64,000 nt of DNA from Novosphingobium guangzhouense (GTDB taxonomy: Bacteria; Pseudomonadota; Alphaproteobacteria; Sphingomonadales; Sphingomonadaceae). The notes under the pieces are model-generated. The model was not told the DNA's origin. It worked only from the letters and a program-made list of their open reading frames with translations, and searched no databases. Of the stretch, positions 36,897 through 46,155 are shown one piece after another (position 1 is the first letter of the stretch; each line of letters begins with the position of its first letter). The stretch lies in contig NZ_LYMM01000027.1 of assembly GCF_002896965.1 (NCBI RefSeq), positions 48,323-112,322 of the forward strand. Direction: 5' to 3'. Made by a program: the position numbers and the translations under genes.

Positions 36897-37086
36897 GGCG
36901 GCGGCCAGTCTCAACTGGACGACTGAGGGCAAGCTTGTGGATAAATCCGGGATAGCCTGAGTATACCCTGTGTATCCGCAGGGATAAGTCTGCAGCCTTT
37001 CCTTCGGGCAAAAGGTTGCGGGGGCAATTGCCGCCGCCCTTCGCGCGCGCTAGCCTGCCACCCGTCAGCGAGGAGCCTTCGCACGG

Positions 37087-39081
37087 ATGCAGGAATTGCA
37101 CGCACTTGCTCAGGCGATCGGCCTGCAACGCATCTGGTGGGACGTCGACGGCAGGGAACACGTAATATCCGATGCGTCGTTGCGCGCGATAGCCGCAGCG
37201 CTCGGCTACCCCGCTGAAACTGCCGCACAGACCACTGCCAGCCTTGCGCGGGTGGAGTTTGAAGATGCCGAACCGCCTGCGATGCTCGTCACCGAGGTTG
37301 GCTCCGAAACACATTTGCCCAAAGCGTTGGCCAACGCGGAAATCACCCTGCCGGACGGCTCTGCGAAGCGCCTGGACACCGCAAGCTGGACTCTGCCGCC
37401 GATCGACACGCCGGGTTACTACCCCGTCTCGGTCAACGGCCACGCCTTTACGCTGGCAGTCGCGCCGCGATCATGCCCCACCCTCGCCTCGCTCGGCAAG
37501 GAGCGTATCTGGGGGCCGGCGGTCCAGATACCCGCCCTGCGCGGTAAGCGCGCCCACCCTTTCGGAAACTTCGCAGAACTGGCCGAGGCCGTAGACCTCT
37601 TTGCCGGGAAAGGCGCAGACGCGCTGGCGATCAATCCGGTCCATGCGCTTTTCGCCGGCTACGGTCGTGATTTCAGCCCCTATTCTCCGTCGAGCCGCCT
37701 TTATCTCAACGGTGCGATGGGTGACCCTGCGCTGGTCGGGCTACCTCCGTTACCGGATGACCCGCAGGGCGATGGCCCGCTGATCGATTGGGAAGAGGCG
37801 TTGCCCCGCCGCCTCGAACAGTTGCGCGCCACGTTCGCAGGGCTTGACGAACCGACGCGGGCCCGGATCGCTCGCGACAATGCCGCACAAGGCGAAGGCT
37901 TGATCCGTCAGGCGATCTACGACGCGATAGACGTGCGCCTGCGGGCAGAGGGCGCCGCAGGGTGGCAGCAGTGGCCCCCGGAACTGCGCGATCCGGATGG
38001 AGAAGCAGTTGCCGCCTTCGCGCGCGACAATGCCGCCGAAGTGGAATTCCACCTTTTCACCCAATGGCTGGCGCGCGAAAGTCTGGCGCTGGTCCAGCAT
38101 CGCGCACGAACTGCGGGAATGGCCGTAGGGCTGCTGGCAGACCTTGCGGTCGGTGTGCACACCGGCGGAGCCGACGCATGGAGCATGGGCGATGTGCTGC
38201 TGCAGGGCCTGACGATCGGCGCTCCGCCTGATCCGCTGGGTCCGCTGGGCCAGAACTGGATGCTCACCGGGTTTTCCCCGCGCGGCCTTGCCCGCAGCGG
38301 CTACGCGCCATGGATCGCCACGATCCGTGCAGCGCTTTCCACCGCAGGGGCCTTGCGCATCGATCATGCCTTCGGCCTTGCCCGGCTATGGGTAGTGCCC
38401 GAAGGCCAGCCCTCCAGTGCAGGCGCCTACCTGCACTACCCCTTCGCCGACCTCGTCCGCCTGGTCACGCTGGAGGCGCATCTCGCAGGTGCGCTGATCG
38501 TGGCAGAGGATCTTGGCACGATGCCGCACGGATTCGGCCCAGCCATCACCGGGCACGGCATGCTGGGGATGCGCGTCTTGTGGTTTGAGCGTGCGGCCGA
38601 CGACGGATTCATTGGCGCGGCGGATTACGATCCGCAGGCGGTGGCAATGACCGGCACTCACGATACGGCCACAGTGGCAGGCTGGTGGAGCGGGCGCGAC
38701 TTGCAATGGGCACAGCAATTGAGCCGCCTGCCCGATGGCACGACGATGGAGCAGGCAGAGGCCCGGCGGGCGTGGGATCGCGGATTGCTCTGGGCTTCGC
38801 TGACGCACGATTCCGCCGTTCGCCCCCGACCGGAAGATACTGCGCCGGTGGTACAGGCAGCCTTGCGCCATATCGGTAGCACACCTTGCGACCTTGCTAT
38901 CGTGCCGCTGGAAGATCTGTTGGCGGAACCCGAGCAGCCGAACCTGCCGGGGACAATCGCGGAACACCCCAACTGGCGCCGCCGCCTGGACGCCCCGCTG
39001 TCGCAACTGCTGGACGATCCGGCGACGGCTGATCGGGTGAGTACGCTGGATGAAGCACGAAAGGCAGGAGCTACGCCCTGA
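37087..39081 (+). CDS. malQ: 4-alpha-glucanotransferase
   Basis: GH77 disproportionating enzyme acting on maltodextrins or glycogen fragments, 664 residues. An N-terminal MalQ extension of about 115 residues precedes the barrel. LLADLAVGVHTGGADAW, ALRIDHAFGLARLWVVP (nucleophile Asp), VAEDLGTMP (acid/base Glu) and MTGTHDTATVAGWW (stabilising Asp) are intact. The 190-base gap upstream holds a DnaA-box-like TGTGGATAA at 36936-36944. It overlaps the convergent dehydrogenase gene by 11 bases. Confidence 0.93.
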   Translation: MQELHALAQAIGLQRIWWDVDGREHVISDASLRAIAAALGYPAETAAQTTASLARVEFEDAEPPAMLVTEVGSETHLPKALANAEITLPDGSAKRLDTASWTLPPIDTPGYYPVSVNGHAFTLAVAPRSCPTLASLGKERIWGPAVQIPALRGKRAHPFGNFAELAEAVDLFAGKGADALAINPVHALFAGYGRDFSPYSPSSRLYLNGAMGDPALVGLPPLPDDPQGDGPLIDWEEALPRRLEQLRATFAGLDEPTRARIARDNAAQGEGLIRQAIYDAIDVRLRAEGAAGWQQWPPELRDPDGEAVAAFARDNAAEVEFHLFTQWLARESLALVQHRARTAGMAVGLLADLAVGVHTGGADAWSMGDVLLQGLTIGAPPDPLGPLGQNWMLTGFSPRGLARSGYAPWIATIRAALSTAGALRIDHAFGLARLWVVPEGQPSSAGAYLHYPFADLVRLVTLEAHLAGALIVAEDLGTMPHGFGPAITGHGMLGMRVLWFERAADDGFIGAADYDPQAVAMTGTHDTATVAGWWSGRDLQWAQQLSRLPDGTTMEQAEARRAWDRGLLWASLTHDSAVRPRPEDTAPVVQAALRHIGSTPCDLAIVPLEDLLAEPEQPNLPGTIAEHPNWRRRLDAPLSQLLDDPATADRVSTLDEARKAGATP

Positions 39082-40237
39082 ATGTGCCGGGCATAAGGTA
39101 GCTGCGATCGAGTTGCTCCATCGCCGTTACGCCGATCATCGCCATCGCAATGTCGATTTCGTTGGCCAGCAGGTCGATCGCATGGCGCGCGCCGGCCTCT
39201 CCGCCCGCAGCGCAGCCATAAAGGGTCGCGCGGCCTACCAACACTGCCTTCGCGCCGATTGCCAGCGCTTTCAGCACATCTGCCCCTCGCCGCACACCAC
39301 TGTCGAACAGTACGGTCGTGCGGTCTCCCACCGCATCGACAATGCCTGCCAGCACGTCGATCGCGGGCGGAGAGCTGTCGAAGTTGCGCCCGCCGTGGTT
39401 CGACACCGCGATACCATCTACGCCGTAATCCAGCGCCATGCGCGCATCCTCGGCGCTAAGCACACCCTTCAGCACCAGCCTTCCCGGCCAGCGGCGGCGC
39501 AGTTGCGCCACATCGTCCCAGCACACCGAGGCGGAGTTCGCCACGCGGCTGACGGTACCGGTCAGCTTGCCGCCGACCTCCTGCGGATAATTGGCGAACT
39601 GCGGCAAGCCGCCCTCAAGATAATACCGGCAAATCACCGAGACGAACCATGACGGCCGCTTCAGGAAATCCGTTACGAGCGTGGCGTTCGGCCGCACCGG
39701 GTTGGACATGCCCGCCCGCCGGTTGAACTCGCGTAGCGGCCACATCGGCGTATCGACCGTCAGCACCAGCACTTCCGCACCGCTGGCCTGCGCGGCTTCC
39801 ACCACCTGCCATGACAGGTCCCGCCGTTCCCACAGGTACATCTGCATCCAGTGACCGGATGAGGCACACCGGGCGATATCGCCAAAACTCGTGGTGGAAC
39901 TCGTCGTCTGCGTAAAGGGTATGCCGGCTGAGGCAGCCGCGCGCGCGATAGCCCGTTCGCCCCGGTGCCAAAGAAGATCCGACACCCCTGTCGGCGCAAT
40001 CACCAGCGGCAGAGGCTGGCGGCGGCCGAACAGTTCGATCCCGGCCGAACGCCGCTCGACATCGCGCAAGGTGCGCGGCAGCAGTTGCACCGCTTGCAGT
40101 GCCGCGACGTTGCGTTCGATCAGCAGGTCATCCTCGGTCCCGCGTTCAATGAATTCCCATATGGCGCGTGGCAAACGACGCTTCGCCAGCGCCCGCACTT
40201 GCGCAATATTATGCGCCTTGCCGGCGATGCCACCCAT
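39071..40237 (-). CDS. FMN-dependent alpha-hydroxy-acid dehydrogenase
   Basis: L-lactate dehydrogenase/glycolate-oxidase family flavoprotein of 388 residues. VIAPTGVSDLLWHRGERAIARAAA, LVLKGVLSAEDA (flavin Lys) and the active-site signature SNHGGRNFDSSPPAIDVLAGI are all present. The substrate could be lactate, mandelate or another 2-hydroxy acid. Its ATG overlaps the monooxygenase stop by one base, so the two form an operon. Confidence 0.88.
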   Translation of the reverse strand: MGGIAGKAHNIAQVRALAKRRLPRAIWEFIERGTEDDLLIERNVAALQAVQLLPRTLRDVERRSAGIELFGRRQPLPLVIAPTGVSDLLWHRGERAIARAAASAGIPFTQTTSSTTSFGDIARCASSGHWMQMYLWERRDLSWQVVEAAQASGAEVLVLTVDTPMWPLREFNRRAGMSNPVRPNATLVTDFLKRPSWFVSVICRYYLEGGLPQFANYPQEVGGKLTGTVSRVANSASVCWDDVAQLRRRWPGRLVLKGVLSAEDARMALDYGVDGIAVSNHGGRNFDSSPPAIDVLAGIVDAVGDRTTVLFDSGVRRGADVLKALAIGAKAVLVGRATLYGCAAGGEAGARHAIDLLANEIDIAMAMIGVTAMEQLDRSYLMPGTFRA

Positions 40238-41541
40238 CACAGGCCAAGGTTTTCGCGAAAGGTCTTGCCCTCGTATTCGGTGCGGTAGACCCCGTTGCGT
40301 TGCAGGATGGGAACCACCTCATTGACGAAATCGGTGACCGAACTGGCCATGACCGTCGGGGTCACGTTATAGCCGTAGCACCCCGTTTCGCGCCAGACGC
40401 GCTCCATTTCGGAGGCCACCTGCTCCGGCGTGCCGACGATCTGCGGCTTGCCCACCGCAAGGCCCCAGCGGATCGCTACTTCACGCAAGGTAAGCGGCCG
40501 GTCACCCTCGATATTCGCGAACGCTTTCATGAGCCCTTGCGAGGCCTGCGTCTCGATCTCGGCCAGCGGCTGATCAAGGTCCATCCCGGCGAAGTCCACC
40601 CCCATCGTGCCCGAAAGCCGAGCAAGGCAGCCATCAATGGGCAGCTTTTCGACCAGATCGGCAAGCTTGCGCTTCGCCTCTTCCTCGGTCCCGCCGACGA
40701 TGGGCTGGATGCCGAAGCTGACGCCGGGGGTTACCTTGCCCGCCGCCTGCGCGGCCTCGGCCAGATTGGCCATGAAGCGCTTCATGCCCGCGATGTTGGG
40801 CTGGATGGAAAACACGACATCGGCGTGGCTAACCGCGAACTGCTGCCCGCGCCCGGAACTGCCGGCCTGGAACAGCACCGGATGCCCCTGCGGCGAAGGC
40901 GGCACCGGTGCTACGGTCTGGCAGGAAAAGAATTCTCCCGCATGATCGATGAATTCAACTTTTGCCGGGTCCGCGAAGACCCCCGCCTCCCGATCTGCAA
41001 GGATCGCACCCGGCTTTACGGAGTTCCACAGCTTGTAGCAGACCTCCATATACTCATCGGCACGGTCATAACGGCGATCGTGGTCAAGCTGCTGAAGGCC
41101 AAGCGCCCGGTGCTCCCCCCGCAAGTGGCCGGTGACGATGTTCCAGCCGACGCGCCCGCCGGAAAGATAATCGATGGTGCCCAGTTGCCGCACGATGGTC
41201 CACGGCTGGTACGCGCTGGTCGACATCGTCGTCGCCAGCCCCAGATGTGTGGTCGCGGCGGCCAGAGCAGAAAGCAGCACCACGGGGTCGAGCGAAGGCC
41301 AGCACACGCCGTACTTCACGGCGTCTTCATGACTGTCGCGATAGCGATCGAAGACACCGGGCGTATCCGCAAAGAACATGCCGTCGAAACGACCGCGCTC
41401 CAGCGTTCGCGCCAGATCTTGCCACAACCGCAGATCGTGCAGCGCATCGAGACGGTTATCGCCCGGCTGCGCCCAGCTCAGGACGGTGTGGTTGATGGGC
41501 GAATTGATCAGGAAGCTGACCAGATGGATATGCTTGCTCAT
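40237..41541 (-). CDS. LLM-class flavin-dependent monooxygenase (NtaA/SnaA/DszA family)
   Basis: Two-component FMNH2-dependent monooxygenase of 434 residues. LRLWQDLARTLERGRFDGMFFADTPG, STSAYQPWTIVRQLGTIDYLSGGRVGWNIVT and VLFQAGSSGRGQQFA are typical of the nitrilotriacetate/dibenzothiophene sulfone branch. No flavin reductase gene is adjacent. ATG at 41541 has AGGAG about 12 bases upstream. It is coupled to the alpha-hydroxy-acid dehydrogenase, suggesting a short catabolic pathway in which oxidation yields a 2-hydroxy acid. Confidence 0.85.
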   Translation of the reverse strand: MSKHIHLVSFLINSPINHTVLSWAQPGDNRLDALHDLRLWQDLARTLERGRFDGMFFADTPGVFDRYRDSHEDAVKYGVCWPSLDPVVLLSALAAATTHLGLATTMSTSAYQPWTIVRQLGTIDYLSGGRVGWNIVTGHLRGEHRALGLQQLDHDRRYDRADEYMEVCYKLWNSVKPGAILADREAGVFADPAKVEFIDHAGEFFSCQTVAPVPPSPQGHPVLFQAGSSGRGQQFAVSHADVVFSIQPNIAGMKRFMANLAEAAQAAGKVTPGVSFGIQPIVGGTEEEAKRKLADLVEKLPIDGCLARLSGTMGVDFAGMDLDQPLAEIETQASQGLMKAFANIEGDRPLTLREVAIRWGLAVGKPQIVGTPEQVASEMERVWRETGCYGYNVTPTVMASSVTDFVNEVVPILQRNGVYRTEYEGKTFRENLGL

Positions 41542-41593
41542 GCCTGTGCCTCTCCTGCCTGCGTGATGAAGCCGGCAGGAAGAGGCCGCAAGG

Positions 41594-41609
41594 ACAATGT
41601 ATACACTGT
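41594..41609. promoter_or_regulatory. Candidate operator upstream of the LLM monooxygenase
   Basis: ACAATGTATACACTGT is a nearly perfect 16-base palindrome (core TGTATACA; only one pair mismatched), 53-68 bases before the monooxygenase ATG. TTGTATACAA-like sites are typical of GntR/FadR-type repressors. No regulator gene lies next to it. Confidence 0.4.
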
Positions 41610-41692
41610 CGTCGCGCAACGTCGGAGGAAGCGCGTTTTTTAGCGATATTTCGCAATCATCATATCCAATTCATCGCCCGAGCGTATGCTAC

Positions 41693-43471
<1,779 letters not shown>

Positions 43472-43530
43472 CTATGTAAAGATGCGAGGATCGAACCCTT
43501 GTCTTTGCGCCGAGGACGACGGCGCGCCGC

Positions 43531-44526
43531 ATGAGTACTTGCCGGATGCATCCCCAGCCCGCCCTGGCCGACGAACCCGCCCGCCTTGCCGCCCTGCAAC
43601 GCCTCGCCATACTCGATACGCCCCGCGAAGAGGCGTTCGACAATGTCGTGAACCTTGTGCGTACAGTGCTTGGCGTACCGATTTCCGCCGTCACGCTGGT
43701 GGACAAGGACCGCCAGTGGTTCAAGGCGATCGAAGGCATCGACGCAACCGAAACGCCCCGCAACGAATCGTTCTGCGCTTATGCCATCCAGCAGAGCGCT
43801 CCCCTTCTCATTGCGGACGCCACGCAGGATCCGCGCGTCGCCGACTACCCGGCCGTGACACAGGACCCGCACGTGCGCGCCTATGCCGGCGTGCCGCTGG
43901 TGACCTCGGACGGCTACAACGTCGGCGCACTCTGCGCGGTCGACACCAAGACGCGTGAATTCACCGAAAGCGAACTCGACATCCTGCGCAACTTCGCGCG
44001 GATCGTGGTCAACGAGATGGAACTACGCCGCATCGCAGAGCGTGACCAACTGACCGGCGCCCTCACGCGCCGCGGCTTCCTCGAAAAGGTGAATCAGGAG
44101 ATTGCACGCTGCCATCGCCATGGCCGTCCAGCCTCGCTGGTGCTGATCGACGTTGACCACTTCAAGTCCGTCAACGACACTTGGGGCCACCCGGCCGGAG
44201 ATGCGGTGCTACGCGAGCTTGCCAACACGCTGGACGCTGCGGGTCGTTCGGCCGATGTGCTCGGCCGTCTTGGCGGTGAGGAATTCGCGATGCTGCTGCC
44301 CGAAACCGGCATTCCCGAAGCACTCACCGCAGCCGAACGCTTCCGCATCGCGATCGAGGGGCGACCGATCGTGGTCGCTCCTACGCGCACCATCGCAGTC
44401 ACCGCCAGCTTCGGGATTGCCGCGCTCGATCTTGGCGTTACCGTTGCCGAGGAATGGATCGCGCGCGCCGACGGCCCGCTTTACGAAGCCAAGCGCGCAG
44501 GCCGTAACCGCTGCGTCCTTGGCTGA
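43531..44526 (+). CDS. GAF-domain diguanylate cyclase
   Basis: Predicted cyclic-di-GMP synthase of 331 residues without membrane segments. A GAF sensor (about 18-160) with DPRVADYPAVTQDPHVRAYAGVPL is followed by a GGDEF domain (about 165-330). The active-site loop is LGRLGGEEFAMLLP, of the catalytically competent GGEEF type. DVDHFKSVNDTWGHPAGD is the metal- and base-binding segment. There is no RxxD motif five residues before GGEEF, so product inhibition may be missing. Confidence 0.9.
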   Translation: MSTCRMHPQPALADEPARLAALQRLAILDTPREEAFDNVVNLVRTVLGVPISAVTLVDKDRQWFKAIEGIDATETPRNESFCAYAIQQSAPLLIADATQDPRVADYPAVTQDPHVRAYAGVPLVTSDGYNVGALCAVDTKTREFTESELDILRNFARIVVNEMELRRIAERDQLTGALTRRGFLEKVNQEIARCHRHGRPASLVLIDVDHFKSVNDTWGHPAGDAVLRELANTLDAAGRSADVLGRLGGEEFAMLLPETGIPEALTAAERFRIAIEGRPIVVAPTRTIAVTASFGIAALDLGVTVAEEWIARADGPLYEAKRAGRNRCVLG

Positions 44527-44529
44527 GAG

Positions 44530-45501
44530 TCAGGACAACTCGCAAGCCTTTCCCGGCCGCGCATAGCGTGGCTCGGCGCCCACCGTCGTATCGGTCAGAA
44601 CATTGAGGAACGCCTCGATATCCGTTGTCTCTGCCGGCGAAAACGCAATTCCATGACGAGAGATCGCGTCAGCCAGAGTGTCGGCGCTACCATCATGCAG
44701 ATAAGGGGCCGTCAGCGCCACATTGCGCAATGACGGCGTACGGAACTTCCCGCGATCATCTACCCGGCCGGTCGCGCGGGCGAGGCCGAAATCGCCGTTT
44801 GCAGGGACCGCCGGCTCTTGCGACAGGCGATGAAACGCAAGGTCGGTGAACTCCCTGCCCGAATGGCATCCAGCGCAGCCTGCCTTGCCGCGAAACAGCG
44901 CCTCGCCGCGCGCAGCTGCTGCGTTGAGTGCCGGGCCTCCCCTGACCGCATGATCCCAGTCTGTCTCATGACTGACGATGGTTCGCTGGAATGCCGCCAG
45001 CGCCGCAGAAACCGTCGCGAAGTCAATCCGGCCCCGCGTTGCCGGAAACGCGGCCCTGAACAGCTTACGATAGCAGGGATTGCTCGAAAGACGCCGGGTC
45101 AGTTCAGCTTCCTGGCCTTTCATGCCCATTTCCACAGGGTCCTCCCCGGCGATCGGCACCCGCGCCTGCTGCTCCAGCGTTAAAAGCGCAGCATTGCCCC
45201 AGGTCAGTGGAGACAAGCTGCCCACATTCACCAGCGACGGCACATTGCGAAGGCCCGGCTCTCCATGTGCGCCGGGATGGGCGCTTACGCCATCGGCAAA
45301 GCTGTGGCGCGGATCATGGCACGTCGCGCATGACAGCGTCCCGTTGATCGACAAGTCGCCGTCATGGAACAGCCTGCGACCAAGCGCGATCTGCGCTTCC
45401 CTGTTTGCCCCTGCATCGCGTGCCAGGCCCGCCCCGGCAACAAGGCAAAGACTTGCAAGCAGCAGCGCCCAGCCTCCGGCCCGCCCCCTCCCAATGCTCA
45501 T
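44530..45501 (-). CDS. Di-heme cytochrome c peroxidase / MauG-like protein
   Basis: Periplasmic di-heme enzyme of 323 residues with an N-terminal signal segment. Two heme sites are visible: CATCH at 58-62 and GCAGCH near residue 205. LRNVPSLVNVGSLSPLTWGNAA and FRTPSLRNVALTAPYLHDGS are CcpA/MauG family blocks. Its ATG overlaps the His-rich gene stop by four bases (ATGA). The set faces a TonB receptor across a shared promoter, so metal handling or oxidation of an imported compound is plausible. Confidence 0.85.
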   Translation of the reverse strand: MSIGRGRAGGWALLLASLCLVAGAGLARDAGANREAQIALGRRLFHDGDLSINGTLSCATCHDPRHSFADGVSAHPGAHGEPGLRNVPSLVNVGSLSPLTWGNAALLTLEQQARVPIAGEDPVEMGMKGQEAELTRRLSSNPCYRKLFRAAFPATRGRIDFATVSAALAAFQRTIVSHETDWDHAVRGGPALNAAAARGEALFRGKAGCAGCHSGREFTDLAFHRLSQEPAVPANGDFGLARATGRVDDRGKFRTPSLRNVALTAPYLHDGSADTLADAISRHGIAFSPAETTDIEAFLNVLTDTTVGAEPRYARPGKACELS

Positions 45502-46037
45502 CGAACCGGCGCGACCATCACCGTCAAAGCCTGTTCCCCATTTGCCGCGATCTGCAGCAAGTGACGGCCTGCCGGAAGGTCGTATTCGACCATCTTGGCA
45601 ATGCCGGAGCAATCCGGCCCATGGCCGTGCGCTACCGAAGGAACCGCCTGGCCATCAACGATCACATCCACCCACGAGCGCCCACTCTGCGCCACGCGGT
45701 AACGCCCCGCCGCAGCGACATCGAACACGAAGAGCCCCCCGAAGCTGACCGAACCGCCGGGTTTTCCCGGCTCGATCGCGTAAGCCACCTTCGGGGTCGG
45801 AGCCAGTTCCACATCTGCGGGAACTCCCGGTGCAAGCAGCGCTTTCGGCACTGCCGATACCTTTACCGCCGCCTTCACCGGACGGTGCACCGCGCTCCAG
45901 CCCGCAAGGTCAGCGGGAATGGCTGCGGAAGCCGTGCAGGCCGCGTGATCATGCCCCGCCATCGGATCGGCAGCGTCGGCCGAACCTGCCGCCGCCATTA
46001 CGAGAAGAAGTGCACCGAAGGTGCGTGTCATGATCAT
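45498..46037 (-). CDS. Exported His/Cys-containing beta-rich protein
   Basis: About 179 residues with a signal peptide (ALLLVMAAAGSADA). Soon after the cleavage site comes GHDHAAC, and later VAHGHGPDC; these two His-Cys clusters could bind a metal such as copper or zinc. The mature domain is beta-rich (GGLFVFDVAAAGRYRVAQSG, PAGRHLLQIAANGEQALTVMVAP), like a carbohydrate-binding or PPC-type sandwich. ATGs at 46037 and 46031 are both possible. It is coupled to the di-heme peroxidase gene. Confidence 0.65.
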   Translation of the reverse strand: MIMTRTFGALLLVMAAAGSADAADPMAGHDHAACTASAAIPADLAGWSAVHRPVKAAVKVSAVPKALLAPGVPADVELAPTPKVAYAIEPGKPGGSVSFGGLFVFDVAAAGRYRVAQSGRSWVDVIVDGQAVPSVAHGHGPDCSGIAKMVEYDLPAGRHLLQIAANGEQALTVMVAPVR

Positions 46038-46058
46038 GGCTCGCGTCCATTCTATGTT

Positions 46059-46072
46059 TCTATGAATATAGA
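46059..46072. promoter_or_regulatory. AT-rich inverted repeat in a divergent promoter
   Basis: TCTAT-GAAT-ATAGA is a perfect 5-bp inverted repeat with a four-base spacer, 22 bases upstream of the His-rich gene. It may be an operator or simply an AT-rich -10 region. Confidence 0.3.
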
Positions 46073-46081
46073 TATACACTG

Positions 46082-46105
46082 CCCGACGTAATTATGTACG
46101 GCGGG
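46082..46105. promoter_or_regulatory. Inverted repeat between the His-rich gene and the TonB receptor
   Basis: CCCGACGTA and TACGGCGGG are inverted copies (eight of nine positions pair) separated by ATTATG, in the middle of the 118-base divergent promoter. The position suggests a shared repressor site controlling both directions. It does not match the classic Fur box. Confidence 0.45.
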
Positions 46106-46155
46106 ATACAGATTCGTTCCAAGCGCGAATCCGACCAAGGTTCAAGGGGGATAAT

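Noticed and set aside
40168..41643. 491-codon plus-strand frame
   Set aside because: It lies opposite the flavin monooxygenase, whose motifs are clear.
46038..46155. Cobalamin or other riboswitch before the TonB receptor
   Set aside because: The divergent gap is only 118 bases and shows operator-like repeats, not a riboswitch core.
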